Positions 24,789 through 32,401 of a stretch of 64,000 bases of DNA are shown in pieces. The position numbers were made by a program, and so were the translations under genes. A model generated the notes under the pieces. That model saw only the letters and a program-made list of their open reading frames with translations, had not been told where the DNA came from and searched no databases. This DNA comes from a virus, in IMG/VR virus record IMGVR_UViG_3300033143_003083, positions 1-64,000 of that record; one strand, given 5' to 3'. Numbering within the stretch: position 1 is the stretch's first letter; every line of letters begins with the position of its first letter.

Positions 24789-25048
24789 AATTCATCAAAT
24801 GCCAGTAAACTTTCACCATGTTCAGTTATACGAATATACAACTTACTCTCAACCATAGAATTAGTAATACGTCTTCTTAGGTTAAGGTAATCCCTGCCAA
24901 TACAAGTACCGATATCATCCACTGTTATAAATTCAATAAGACCTTTCTCAAGGTATTGTTCATATCGTTTAGAAATTTCTCTGCGCCATATACCATTGGC
25001 ATCTTCAAGGTCAAACATAAGAATGAAATATTTGTTTACATCATCCAT
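24785..25048 (-). CDS. Family H small protein
   Basis: 87 residues from the ATG at 25048 (MDDVNKYFILMF), which overlaps the upstream TAA as TAATG. An upstream in-frame start would lie inside the preceding gene. LEKGLIEFITVDDIG, a basic RRRITNS element, then IRITEHGESLLAFDEL. Similar to the gene at 13598 in its VDDIGxxxG segment. Confidence 0.55.
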   Translation of the reverse strand: MDDVNKYFILMFDLEDANGIWRREISKRYEQYLEKGLIEFITVDDIGTCIGRDYLNLRRRITNSMVESKLYIRITEHGESLLAFDEL

Positions 25049-25320
25049 TATAATTTCACCAACGATTCTTTCCAATAAGGTTGTGGTATAAGGCATGTTA
25101 CTAATTCGTACCCACAACTATGAATTTCATCATGGGCAAAATTATTATACCACATTCTAATTTTATTAATTTCGATATCAACATGTTTTATTGTAGGTTT
25201 ATCTATATAAATATACAGTTCTCCATTCTTGTCAACAGCAGCATAATTAAATAACGTTAAGTCCATGCTTGTCATCAGTAAATGGAATTTCATTAAGGTT
25301 ATGTATTCTTCTCGTGTCAT
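25048..25320 (-). CDS. Family D small protein, first of the array
   Basis: 90 residues from the ATG at 25320 (MTREEYITLMKFHLLM), chosen by alignment with its paralogues; an ATG at 25341 is also in frame. FNYAAVDKNGELYIYIDKP and terminal YWKESLVKL. Function unknown. Confidence 0.55.
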   Translation of the reverse strand: MTREEYITLMKFHLLMTSMDLTLFNYAAVDKNGELYIYIDKPTIKHVDIEINKIRMWYNNFAHDEIHSCGYELVTCLIPQPYWKESLVKL

Positions 25321-25345
25321 AATAATACCCAAAGTGTTCATAGTC

Positions 25346-25353
25346 CATAAATA
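25346..25353 (+). promoter_or_regulatory. Late box CATAAATA
   Basis: Plus strand CATAAATA 31 nt before the ATG at 25385, with AGAGGA in the leader. It serves a single plus-strand virion-type gene inside the minus-strand arrays. Confidence 0.5.
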
Positions 25354-25384
25354 GTATTATAAACACTCAGAGGAAAATATCAAG

Positions 25385-26251
25385 ATGCCAGTATCATTAA
25401 CACTACCTTCAGTCAAAGGTTCATTACTTGACCATCAGGAAATGGAAGATAACTTAACCGATCTTCAGGATGCGGTTAATATAGCACGAGTCGAAACAGT
25501 CACTGAAACGTCCGTATCAATCACTGCCAGTAATAAACGTGTAATCCTTTGTGATGCTACTGCCAACAATATGACTGTCACACTGCCTCCTGCTGCGTCC
25601 TCATTAGACGAAATTTACTACATTAAGAAAGTAGACAGTACTACCAATACCATTACAATAACAGGTGACGGATCTGAAGTTATTGATGATGAACTCACTC
25701 AGGTTATCCGTGATCAATATGAAGGTCTGGCAATGATATCAGATGGTGGTGAATGGTTCGTCATCACAAAGAAATCTAATGCCCCATTAACTGTCGGTGT
25801 TAAAACATCCACAACAACTGTTGCTAATACTGCCGCAGAAACATTAATCTATTCTTATAATTTTACTGCTGATGCGTTTCTCCCCCATGAGAAAGTTATT
25901 GCTGAAGCATCTGGGTCTTATTCTAATGCAAGTCCAAATGATGATTTTCAAATTATCGTTAAGATGAATGGGGTGTTGATGCATTCACTTAGTCGTATCG
26001 GCACAGGTAAAACTGATGCAGGTTGGAAACTTAAAGTGGATGGCACAATCAGAACCATTGGTGCAGCAGGAACATACGTTGATATCTCTGGACTGTCAGA
26101 TGGTGACACCACATTCACTGAAGCACTCTCAACCGAAGTCGTAATTGATACTACCGTACCGATAACATATGAAGTATTTGTCAAATGGGATAATGCAGAT
26201 GTCGGTAATATTTTTGCATGTACCCAAGGCAGAATCACACTGATCGTTTAA
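25385..26251 (+). CDS. Virion protein, fibre/adsorption-like
   Basis: 288 residues. MPVSLTLPSVKGSLLDHQEM start, then a beta-strand-rich region around NKRVILCDATANNMTVTLPP (about 47-70) as found in phage fibre shaft/neck domains, and a C-terminal beta-sandwich-like part (about 135-288). An isolated late gene with its own TAAATA box. Its stop overlaps the stop of the convergent 51-residue gene. Tail-fibre or decoration role inferred. Confidence 0.55.
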   Translation: MPVSLTLPSVKGSLLDHQEMEDNLTDLQDAVNIARVETVTETSVSITASNKRVILCDATANNMTVTLPPAASSLDEIYYIKKVDSTTNTITITGDGSEVIDDELTQVIRDQYEGLAMISDGGEWFVITKKSNAPLTVGVKTSTTTVANTAAETLIYSYNFTADAFLPHEKVIAEASGSYSNASPNDDFQIIVKMNGVLMHSLSRIGTGKTDAGWKLKVDGTIRTIGAAGTYVDISGLSDGDTTFTEALSTEVVIDTTVPITYEVFVKWDNADVGNIFACTQGRITLIV

Positions 26252-26403
26252 AGATTGTCAAAATCATTGAAGTCATTTATTATAGATTGAATTTCTTCAG
26301 GTGTTTTTCCTTCTGCTTCTAATTGGTCGAACATATGATATCGTTCAGACGAAGTACATATCATAATGTGTTCTTCTTGATAGTACCTACATAAATATTT
26401 CAT
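26248..26403 (-). CDS. Family G small protein, 51 aa
   Basis: MKYLCRYYQEEHIM start and terminal EAEGKTPEEIQSIINDF, a G-type tail (G-x-T/S-x-E-E-I). TAA at 26248 overlaps the convergent virion gene's stop. Start is an ATGA-type overlap with the upstream family H gene. Confidence 0.55.
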   Translation of the reverse strand: MKYLCRYYQEEHIMICTSSERYHMFDQLEAEGKTPEEIQSIINDFNDFDNL

Positions 26404-26624
26404 AACTTACTGAATGCCTTTAATGTCTTCCCTTCTTCAGTCAACTTCATTACTGCTGATGGGGGATGATCTTTTACTTCTACTACTGTTACCCAACCAC
26501 GCTCAATCCAATTAAGTGTTATTGGGGATTGAGCAACATGAATGTCAGTCTCGTCATTATAATGGTTTACTATTCTGATGAATGTTCTCATTGCATCAAC
26601 ATCATCTTCATAAAATTTCTTCAT
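26400..26624 (-). CDS. Family H small protein
   Basis: 74 residues: MKKFYEDDVDAMRTFIRIV start, WIERGWVTVVEV, MKLTEEGKTLKAFSKL end. Wing-like C-terminus. Function unknown. Confidence 0.6.
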   Translation of the reverse strand: MKKFYEDDVDAMRTFIRIVNHYNDETDIHVAQSPITLNWIERGWVTVVEVKDHPPSAVMKLTEEGKTLKAFSKL

Positions 26625-26836
26625 AATAACTCACCGTATATTGTCGCTCTCCCCAAATCAGTTAATTCCACTTGGACAAATGAATACTCTGACATTGGCA
26701 TATCTATATTAACTTTGATATAACCTTTTTGTACCCACATATCACTAAAAAAATCTTGTCTGATGACAAAAATATCTTTGTTCCACTTGATTGCAGTCTC
26801 AATGAATTTTTTTTCGATAGTTGTTGAATAAATCAT
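26621..26836 (-). CDS. Family H small protein
   Basis: 71 residues: MIYSTTIEKKFIETAIKW start, MWVQKGYIKVNI, VELTDLGRATIYGELL end. ATGA junctions. Confidence 0.6.
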   Translation of the reverse strand: MIYSTTIEKKFIETAIKWNKDIFVIRQDFFSDMWVQKGYIKVNIDMPMSEYSFVQVELTDLGRATIYGELL

Positions 26837-27060
26837 AAGTTTGCAAAGACTATTACCGATCTGCCAAGGTCAGTAATACGAAGGTTAAGATGAAATTCTA
26901 ACGATGGTTCTACAATTTCCAACCACCCAAGAGTAACAAACTCTCTGGTTGTACTTGTGTCATACAATACCATAGATTCTTTCATGTCTCTGCCCCATAA
27001 CATAGAGAAGAATGAAGATAAGGCAGTGTCGGTTATAGGGGAGTCATCATTAATCATCAT
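26833..27060 (-). CDS. Family H small protein
   Basis: 75 residues: MMINDDSPITDTALSSFF start, FVTLGWLEIVEP, LRITDLGRSVIVFANL end. Paralogue of the two genes downstream. Confidence 0.6.
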   Translation of the reverse strand: MMINDDSPITDTALSSFFSMLWGRDMKESMVLYDTSTTREFVTLGWLEIVEPSLEFHLNLRITDLGRSVIVFANL

Positions 27061-27440
27061 AACAATAAGTAACTTGCTACCATTTCAGGAGTCATACCTT
27101 CACCCACCAGAAGAATAATGTGTTTTTGTAAACCAGTTATTACTGGATTAAGATTAATAAATTCATCATGGTCATGAGTCATACAAAAATTGTACGAGGT
27201 AAATGTGGTATTCCGATCAGCCGTATAAAATTTAATAAGTTCATATGCATGTGTTGCATCATGAGAATACTTCTCACCTGAAGCACGAAATCCTTTCTGT
27301 GATAATTTGTAATAGATGAAACCATCACCATACTCAGTTTCTTGTTTGCCAAACACACTAAGACCGCACCCCACCTTAAACATATGGTTTGGTACATTGG
27401 TCAACATCAGTCCTGAATACTCTTTGTATAAAATTGTCAT
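27057..27440 (-). CDS. Family G-tailed protein, 127 aa
   Basis: Begins MTILYKEYSGLML. Beta-rich body containing KVGCGLSVF and FIYYKLSQKGF, and a C-terminal LVGEGMTPEMVASYLLL matching the family G tail (G-M-S/T-x-E-x-I/V-x-x-Y). Larger than its relatives. Function unknown. Confidence 0.55.
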   Translation of the reverse strand: MTILYKEYSGLMLTNVPNHMFKVGCGLSVFGKQETEYGDGFIYYKLSQKGFRASGEKYSHDATHAYELIKFYTADRNTTFTSYNFCMTHDHDEFINLNPVITGLQKHIILLVGEGMTPEMVASYLLL

Positions 27441-27616
27441 AAGTTTATGTAATCTTGTATTTCTTCTTCAGACATACCTTCCAAAACCATTTTTGCAATG
27501 ACTTCCAATTTAGTATCATCCCTAAATGTAACAGACATCACATCTTCGTCCCCTATATAGAACGTGTGCTCTTTTCCACCCAATCCCCACTTCACATATG
27601 ATATTTTTTTATTCAT
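27437..27616 (-). CDS. Family G small protein, 59 aa
   Basis: Starts MNKKISYVKWGLGGKEHTF at 27616 and ends LEGMSEEEIQDYINL with TGA at 27437. Overlaps both neighbours by four bases (ATGA). Beta N-terminal half and helical G tail. Confidence 0.6.
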   Translation of the reverse strand: MNKKISYVKWGLGGKEHTFYIGDEDVMSVTFRDDTKLEVIAKMVLEGMSEEEIQDYINL

Positions 27617-27843
27617 ATTTTTATCAATGTATCTTTCCAGTTAAGTGGCACAGGTAATTTAACAATGCTGTCAGCAGCAATCCCATCATTATTATCCCAT
27701 ATTTCAATTCCGACTGTGGGTTCGTCACTGTACCCCCACATGCTCCCATCAGAATCAACAGCAAAATGTGTGAATACACTTAAATCCTTATCTGATAACA
27801 ACAGATGAAATTTCATTAACTCTTTGTAATCATCAAGTGTCAT
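27613..27843 (-). CDS. Family D small protein
   Basis: 76 residues: MTLDDYKELMKFHLLLSDKDL, THFAVDSDGSMWGYSDEP, terminal LNWKDTLIKI. Member of the MKFHLL subgroup but with a shorter middle. Confidence 0.6.
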   Translation of the reverse strand: MTLDDYKELMKFHLLLSDKDLSVFTHFAVDSDGSMWGYSDEPTVGIEIWDNNDGIAADSIVKLPVPLNWKDTLIKI

Positions 27844-28118
27844 AATTTCAGCATTGCCATGTATTCTCTGTACCCATCAAGTAACGTCACATCAATATAC
27901 GATCTGACAATACCTGTCATACGTGATTCTGTTATACCCCTTCCGACAACGGAAAAAAAGTAATTATCCTTATCCTTATTGTCGTTCATTCGATATATCA
28001 ATTTATCCTGCACAAAAACCCTGTATGAGTTTTTGTACAGATACTCAGTCGAAGGATCGTGTTCAATTTTGTTGAATATCTCACGTTGAACAGATTCGTT
28101 CGGTGGTTGCTTCCTCAT
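27840..28118 (-). CDS. Small hypothetical protein
   Basis: 92 residues, MRKQPPNESVQREIFNKI start. Beta-rich middle (YRVFVQDKLIYRM) and a GITESRMTG turn; ends YREYMAMLKL. Loosely G-like at its C-terminus. Not recognised. Confidence 0.5.
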   Translation of the reverse strand: MRKQPPNESVQREIFNKIEHDPSTEYLYKNSYRVFVQDKLIYRMNDNKDKDNYFFSVVGRGITESRMTGIVRSYIDVTLLDGYREYMAMLKL

Positions 28119-28330
28119 TAAGTACGTTCTTTCATATGTGAAGGAAATCCAGAAAACGAACCAGAAGTAGGGAAAGTATTGTCATTCTTACTGCGACAGT
28201 CACACCCTGTACGACCCTCTACCGGAACGTTAGTGTTGGTGAATTGTGACATACCACCGCAACTAGTCCAACCACCACAAATACCACAGGCAGCAACAGG
28301 AACGTTATTCATATCATTTTTATGGGTCAT
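28118..28330 (-). CDS. Cys-rich small protein, first gene after an early promoter
   Basis: 70 residues: MTHKNDMNNVPVAACGICGG start with CGICGGWTSCGG and later TGCDCRSK, giving five cysteines in two clusters that could bind a metal. Low complexity Gly/Ser/Thr tail. Directly downstream of the promoter at 28358, so likely immediate-early. Function unknown. Confidence 0.55.
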   Translation of the reverse strand: MTHKNDMNNVPVAACGICGGWTSCGGMSQFTNTNVPVEGRTGCDCRSKNDNTFPTSGSFSGFPSHMKERT

Positions 28331-28357
28331 AATCTTTCTCCTAAGTTGATGTAGGGA

Positions 28358-28386
28358 ATTATAGATTGAAAACTTTCCATTGTCAA
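28358..28386 (-). promoter_or_regulatory. Early sigma70-type promoter
   Basis: Minus strand TTGACA-17-TATAAT, both hexamers perfect. The region from TTTTCAATC through TATAATTCCC is identical to the promoter at 17867. It reads into the small-gene array from 28330 leftward. Confidence 0.85.
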
Positions 28387-28392
28387 ATTTAT

Positions 28393-28623
28393 TTACAATT
28401 TGTAGTAGGCGTCAATGGCCTCAATGGACATCCCTGCATCCCACATATCACATATCTTCATATACAGGTACTCTTTGTGACCCTCCCACGAGATATCGAA
28501 TCTTAATTCACCCATTTCATCACCGTTATTATACCAGATGACCACACATGACTTTTCAGGCGTGGCACGATGTTCCACACCGTACCCACAGAATTTTTCA
28601 TGATGTAAATCAGGTTTACTCAT
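28393..28623 (-). CDS. Family G small protein
   Basis: 76 residues: MSKPDLHHEKFCGYGVEH start, beta-rich middle with CVVIWYNNGDEM, tail MWDAGMSIEAIDAYYKL. Function unknown. Confidence 0.6.
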   Translation of the reverse strand: MSKPDLHHEKFCGYGVEHRATPEKSCVVIWYNNGDEMGELRFDISWEGHKEYLYMKICDMWDAGMSIEAIDAYYKL

Positions 28624-28889
28624 AATCTGGCGTAAGCAACTCTCATACTTATGAAATCCCTTATTCGATTTAATCCCTTACCATCTTCTGCCAGCATATT
28701 ACAATCTCTGCATATTTCACTCACTTCAACATTGTTTACAAAATGAGGAAGGTAGATTGTTTTAACTTTGTGTGTGTCGGTATATTGAAAATGATATATC
28801 TCAGGATCATACTGGTAGACTATTATGGCAGGTCTTCCATCTGGACGATCACCAACAGATCTTACTGTAAATTTGTATATGTATTTCAT
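28620..28889 (-). CDS. Family G-like small protein
   Basis: 89 residues: MKYIYKFTVRSVGDRPDGRP start, IIVYQYDPEIYHF, then a helical end CRDCNMLAEDGKGLNRIRDF. The G tail is extended by VAYARL. ATGA junctions. Confidence 0.55.
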   Translation of the reverse strand: MKYIYKFTVRSVGDRPDGRPAIIVYQYDPEIYHFQYTDTHKVKTIYLPHFVNNVEVSEICRDCNMLAEDGKGLNRIRDFISMRVAYARL

Positions 28890-29131
28890 AGTTCCATATA
28901 GTCCTTAATCATATCAAGTGGCATACCTTCATCATAAAGTTTTTTTACAGTATTAAAAATCTTTAAACCAGACATTACCCCAAGATCAAGTTGTATCGTT
29001 AGTGTGCTGTCTGCTATCCTGTAAGCACCATCCCTCATACTATAAGGGATACTGACATAATCGCATAGTACATCATCAATATAACCACGATATACATGGT
29101 ATCCAAACTTGAAAACATCACCAGAGTTCAT
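28886..29131 (-). CDS. Family G small protein
   Basis: 81 residues: MNSGDVFKFGYHVYRGYID start, LTIQLDLGVMSGL strand-turn, tail LYDEGMPLDMIKDYMEL. Confidence 0.6.
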   Translation of the reverse strand: MNSGDVFKFGYHVYRGYIDDVLCDYVSIPYSMRDGAYRIADSTLTIQLDLGVMSGLKIFNTVKKLYDEGMPLDMIKDYMEL

Positions 29132-29367
29132 AGTAACACATACGCCGCAACATCATCTATATCCATCTCAACATTATCATCATGCATTTGTTGAACATCC
29201 CTACAAAGTTGAGCAATTTCCTCGTATTCTAAACTGCCAGACACACTGATTCTTTTGACAAATGCACCTTGTGCGCCATTCCCCCCAATCCTAATTATTA
29301 ACGATGACTTAGCACCAGCAATCGCATGATGATGACTAAACATTATGTAATACTTACTACAACTCAT
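29128..29367 (-). CDS. Family G small protein
   Basis: 79 residues: MSCSKYYIMFSHHHAIAGAK start, AFVKRISVSGSLEYEE, tail MHDDNVEMDIDDVAAYVLL. Overlaps the upstream gene by 11 nt rather than the usual four. Confidence 0.55.
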   Translation of the reverse strand: MSCSKYYIMFSHHHAIAGAKSSLIIRIGGNGAQGAFVKRISVSGSLEYEEIAQLCRDVQQMHDDNVEMDIDDVAAYVLL

Positions 29368-29614
29368 AATAATCCCTGAGCATTTCCCAACTCATACCAT
29401 CTTTGTGTAGTTGTTCCATCCGTTGCAAAAGCATAATACCTTCTTCACTGGGACTTCTTTTCAGGTTATCAAGAAACTTATAATTGGTCACATCAACACT
29501 CAGACTATAACCTGCCTTATGAATTACCACCTTGCCGTAATCAACTACCTTACCATAAGTGGCATGATCGGTCACTGTTGGAAACTGAAGATTATATCCG
29601 TCATACGTAATCAT
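29357..29614 (-). CDS. Family G small protein
   Basis: 85 residues: MITYDGYNLQFPTVTD start, KVVIHKAGYSLSVDVTNYKF (compare SLxxxVxNYxxL in the next gene), tail LHKDGMSWEMLRDYYEL. Confidence 0.6.
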   Translation of the reverse strand: MITYDGYNLQFPTVTDHATYGKVVDYGKVVIHKAGYSLSVDVTNYKFLDNLKRSPSEEGIMLLQRMEQLHKDGMSWEMLRDYYEL

Positions 29615-29838
29615 AATTCAAGATACGCCTTGATTTCTTCCCAACTCATTCCCTTGTGTACCATCCTTATCAGTAATTTTTCAAGACCATTAAGATCTTG
29701 GTAATTACCAATATTAATTGTCAATTGAATATTATCATCAACAGACACATACAACGTATAATTAGGTGGCGCACTCAAATCATTGCGGTCTTGTTCGCCA
29801 AAAACTTCAAGACTGAATTCATTAATCTTAACTGACAT
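29611..29838 (-). CDS. Family G small protein, first of the array
   Basis: 75 residues from the ATG at 29838 (MSVKINEFSLEVFG), preceded by AGGAG. NIQLTINIGNYQDLNGLEKL middle, tail MVHKGMSWEEIKAYLEL. Its leader overlaps the start of the divergent head-completion gene. Close paralogue of the gene at 29357. Confidence 0.6.
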   Translation of the reverse strand: MSVKINEFSLEVFGEQDRNDLSAPPNYTLYVSVDDNIQLTINIGNYQDLNGLEKLLIRMVHKGMSWEEIKAYLEL

Positions 29839-29840
29839 TC

Positions 29841-29846
29841 TAAATA
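29841..29846 (+). promoter_or_regulatory. Late box TAAATA, 5 nt before ATG
   Basis: Plus strand TCTAAATACTCCTATG: the box ends 5 nt before the ATG at 29852 and lacks room for a ribosome site. Same geometry as at 17919 and, on the minus strand, at 2224 and 8898. Confidence 0.5.
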
Positions 29847-29851
29847 CTCCT

Positions 29852-30295
29852 ATGGGCAAATTTGCACAAGGTGATTACACCGTAATCAACAAAGAAAAAT
29901 ATATGGGTAATATTCATAAGGTTCGCTATTTGTCCTCATGGGAACTTGTCTTGTTAAAATTCTTTGACATGAATACTAGCATACTGGAATGGAATAGTGA
30001 AGATGTTATCGTCCCATACTATTCAAATGCTGATCAGAAGAAACGTAGGTACATGGTAGATTTCTATATCAAGTACAAGACGAAAGATGGAGTCATAAAA
30101 AAAGAGTTACTGGAAGTAAAACCGTATGCTCAAACATTACCCCCAACAAAAAGAGGAAGGAAGAAACAATCAACCTTCCTCAAAGAAGTTTACACATACC
30201 AAGTGAATATTGATAAATGGAAAGCGGCAACTGCATTTGCAAAAGCACGTGGTATGGAATTCAGACTTATCACTGAGCACGACATTTTTAAGTAG
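29852..30295 (+). CDS. gp4: gp4-like head completion protein (TnsA-type fold)
   Basis: 147 residues (MGKFAQGDYTVINKEKY start). SSWELVLLKFFDMN, EDVIVPYYSNADQKKRRYMVDFYIKYK, LLEVKPYAQTLPP, VYTYQVNIDKWKAATAF and EFRLITEHDIF match the T4 gp4 head-completion family, which is related to TnsA-type nucleases: Glu in WEL, Asp in VDF, then E-V-K (E-x-K). In T4 the protein acts on filled heads before neck attachment. Isolated plus-strand late gene with a leaderless-type promoter. Confidence 0.7.
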   Translation: MGKFAQGDYTVINKEKYMGNIHKVRYLSSWELVLLKFFDMNTSILEWNSEDVIVPYYSNADQKKRRYMVDFYIKYKTKDGVIKKELLEVKPYAQTLPPTKRGRKKQSTFLKEVYTYQVNIDKWKAATAFAKARGMEFRLITEHDIFK

Positions 30296-30782
30296 ATTGT
30301 CTGTGTTCTACTAACTCACCCCATAACATTTTCATTTGATTGTTGTACTTGCTAATCATACTTTCGTTAATTGCTCTCATTACCAACCACACCATACCAA
30401 TGATGAACATATCACCCCATAAAACGATAACAACTGATTCAGTGACATGTGTTAGGGAAGTCATACGTTCATTAAATTTGGAACGATTCATTTCACAATA
30501 GGTAGCTTTGATTGTATTATCATTATACTTACGTTTTGTTATGTAATCTTTAATCTGATTTGGGTTACACATGTACCCCAACATATTTTTTAAACCTGTG
30601 TATGCAATCAGATTAAAGACAATTAACACACCAATCAACCAATCAAGGTGGGCAATTGATAAGAATGTTACCCCAGCCAAACTTAGTAACATGCCGATCA
30701 CAGCCTTGAACGTTACTTGCTTTGACTCAGCAAACAGTTCAAACATTACCTCTAAGTTTTTGAAGTACATTTCAGATTTCAT
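30288..30782 (-). CDS. Integral membrane protein, unknown
   Basis: 164 residues with hydrophobic segments at about 24-42, 45-66 and 113-134, separated by a charged region IKDYITKRKYNDNT. Its end overlaps the convergent gp4-like gene by 8 bp. ATGA-coupled to the exported protein upstream. No holin or superinfection-exclusion family was recognised. Confidence 0.55.
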   Translation of the reverse strand: MKSEMYFKNLEVMFELFAESKQVTFKAVIGMLLSLAGVTFLSIAHLDWLIGVLIVFNLIAYTGLKNMLGYMCNPNQIKDYITKRKYNDNTIKATYCEMNRSKFNERMTSLTHVTESVVIVLWGDMFIIGMVWLVMRAINESMISKYNNQMKMLWGELVEHRQST

Positions 30783-31111
30783 AGATACACATTTACCATA
30801 TCTACTTGTTTTTTCATATTCTCAAGTTGTTTAATGTATGCTGGGTTATATGCAAAGCAATGTTTCTGGATGGCTATATTCATCATAATAAGACCAATAA
30901 CTACTTCATCTTTATTGTCAGTATACGCTTTGCAATGTTCATTAGTTTTAACCCAAGTTTTAGCCAGATCGTCACCAACTGCGTACAGAATGTTTGCACA
31001 ATTCTCAGCAGTCTTACCTAAACTAATTGCGTTATCAATTGGTGTACACAAAGTGGTTGCATACGCAGATCCAAAGGAAAGGGTTAATATTAATATCAAT
31101 ATGTTTTTCAT
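30779..31111 (-). CDS. Exported small Cys-containing protein
   Basis: 110 residues from the ATG at 31111 (MKNILILILTLSFGSAYA), supported by GGAG six bases upstream; an ATG 12 nt earlier is less likely. Clear signal peptide with a probable cut after SAYA. The mature part has cysteines at about 22, 38, 60 and 84, which could form periplasmic disulfides. Function unknown. Confidence 0.6.
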   Translation of the reverse strand: MKNILILILTLSFGSAYATTLCTPIDNAISLGKTAENCANILYAVGDDLAKTWVKTNEHCKAYTDNKDEVVIGLIMMNIAIQKHCFAYNPAYIKQLENMKKQVDMVNVYL

Positions 31112-31130
31112 GGGTTTCTCCATTAGTTAG

Positions 31131-31535
31131 TTAGAATTCAATTCCAGCAGTAAGATCACTGTCTTCAATCATTTTTGCAATCTCAACTTCAGCAAACGCT
31201 TCATCAAGTTGCCTGATAAGACGAATTGCAGGATCTTTTGATGATTCATCCCTGCCAGCAATCATTTTGGTGATTGACATGACGTTTTCAACAAGGGTTT
31301 GTTCACGGTCAAATCTGCCAGTGTATATTTCACCATTTGCCATACGCTTATCAGTAATTTCTCTGGCGGTCTTACGGCAGAAGTTATCTTCGTCTGAGCA
31401 GATAGCACAAGAGAAAGTGATAACGTTGTTATCCTGATTCACATCAATTTTCAGTGCAATTTTTTTGACGTAGTGATACTTAGGTTTGTAATATCGGTAG
31501 TCGATAAAACCTTTTTCAGTGTCTTCATATGCCAT
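31131..31535 (-). CDS. Hypothetical protein, 134 aa
   Basis: MAYEDTEKGFIDYRYYKPKY start behind AAAGGAG. A beta-rich N-terminal half with FSCAICSDEDNFCRK (three Cys, metal site possible) and a helical acidic C-terminal half from about residue 75. Not recognised. Confidence 0.55.
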   Translation of the reverse strand: MAYEDTEKGFIDYRYYKPKYHYVKKIALKIDVNQDNNVITFSCAICSDEDNFCRKTAREITDKRMANGEIYTGRFDREQTLVENVMSITKMIAGRDESSKDPAIRLIRQLDEAFAEVEIAKMIEDSDLTAGIEF

Positions 31536-31572
31536 TAGAATGTCTCCTTTTAAACGTTCTAACTAAGTTAAA

Positions 31573-31800
31573 TTACTTTTTATCTTCGTCTTCAACTTCT
31601 TCGTCTTCTTCGTCTTTTTCCATATCAGACTTGTCAGATTTCTTTTTCTTTTTGTCTTTGCAATCACAGTTTTCTTTGTCTTTGCAATCACAATCAGACT
31701 CAGTTTTTTCATCAGATTCATCTTTTTCCATTTCTTTTTCAGATGCGTCCATTTCTGCCAATCTACTCATTTCTTCTTCTACTAATTGTTCAAAATTCAT
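31573..31800 (-). CDS. Highly charged late protein (possible prohead core component)
   Basis: 75 residues: MNFEQLVEEEMSRLAEMD start, then almost only D, E, K and S, with a duplicated CDCKDKxN/K element and a terminal acidic run. T4 gp67, a short acidic prohead core protein, has similar size and composition, and the N-terminus LVEE fits a prohead-protease site. A late box lies 25 bp upstream. Composition-based guess; a Cys-rich metal binder is an alternative. Confidence 0.4.
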   Translation of the reverse strand: MNFEQLVEEEMSRLAEMDASEKEMEKDESDEKTESDCDCKDKENCDCKDKKKKKSDKSDMEKDEEDEEVEDEDKK

Positions 31801-31814
31801 TTCAATACCCTCGG

Positions 31815-32213
31815 TTATACAGAGTATTTATGGTATTGTATTGATTGCTTGATGTACAGGATTTCAGAATAGTCAACATACCGCAAAGATTGGTTGTATT
31901 TCGCACCAAACTCAACGTCATTAAGTGTTTCGTTGTCTGATGATTCGATTATTGTTCGGTAATTCACAATACGACCACCACCATCCAGCTTAACTTTTAA
32001 TTTTACCCCACCAAACTTGTAGACTTCTCCATTTTTGAACACAACTTCATAACTATGATATGGTTCATCAAGAATATCACTGACAGCAGGACGTTTCGCC
32101 ACCCCAGCATTGTATCCTTGGACTTCTGCTATTTTTTTGGTGGCATAGTATGTCACAATTAAGAATGCTATGAATGCACCTGTACCAATGATCATGATTG
32201 GGGTATATTCCAT
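31815..32213 (-). CDS. Membrane-anchored protein, one TM helix
   Basis: 132 residues. N-terminal TM helix at about 5-22 (IMIIGTGAFIAFLIVTYYA), then a soluble beta-rich domain with VVFKNGEVYKFGGVKLKVK. Its start overlaps the stop of the two-TM gene by one base. Function unknown. Confidence 0.55.
   Translation of the reverse strand: MEYTPIMIIGTGAFIAFLIVTYYATKKIAEVQGYNAGVAKRPAVSDILDEPYHSYEVVFKNGEVYKFGGVKLKVKLDGGGRIVNYRTIIESSDNETLNDVEFGAKYNQSLRYVDYSEILYIKQSIQYHKYSV
31825..31832 (-). promoter_or_regulatory. Late box CATAAATA
   Basis: Minus strand CATAAATAC, about 24 nt before the ATG at 31800, with GAGGG in the leader. Confidence 0.5.
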
Positions 32214-32401
32214 TATGCCTCCAAATACTTAATAAACGCCATTGCCGCTAATACAACCATACCAACAGAACCAACAAGAATCATGGTGGTAACTATGCTG
32301 GTTTTGATGGCAACCCCAATAATAAACAGATCTAAAAAGATACTGAATGCTGCAATCTTTGGATTGGCAATCGCATACGCTTTAATTTTGCCCCACATCA
32401 T
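32213..32401 (-). CDS. Small two-TM membrane protein, tandem paralogue A
   Basis: 62 residues from the ATG at 32401 (MMWGKIKAYAIANPKIAAF). Hydrophobic segments at about 17-33 and 38-57. Aligns with the next gene upstream: MWxKIKxYAxxNP start, IxxxTMIxxGxVG middle. Tandem duplication in an ATGA overlap. Confidence 0.6.
   Translation of the reverse strand: MMWGKIKAYAIANPKIAAFSIFLDLFIIGVAIKTSIVTTMILVGSVGMVVLAAMAFIKYLEA

Noticed and set aside
29357-29838. Plus-strand 97-codon frame opposite the G-family genes
   Set aside because: It is antisense to two well-supported overlapping paralogues and has no ribosome site.
31529-31852. Plus-strand Ser-rich 107-codon frame
   Set aside because: Complement of the Asp/Glu/Lys-rich late gene; serine and phenylalanine runs are the expected mirror of GAA/GAT/AAG codons.
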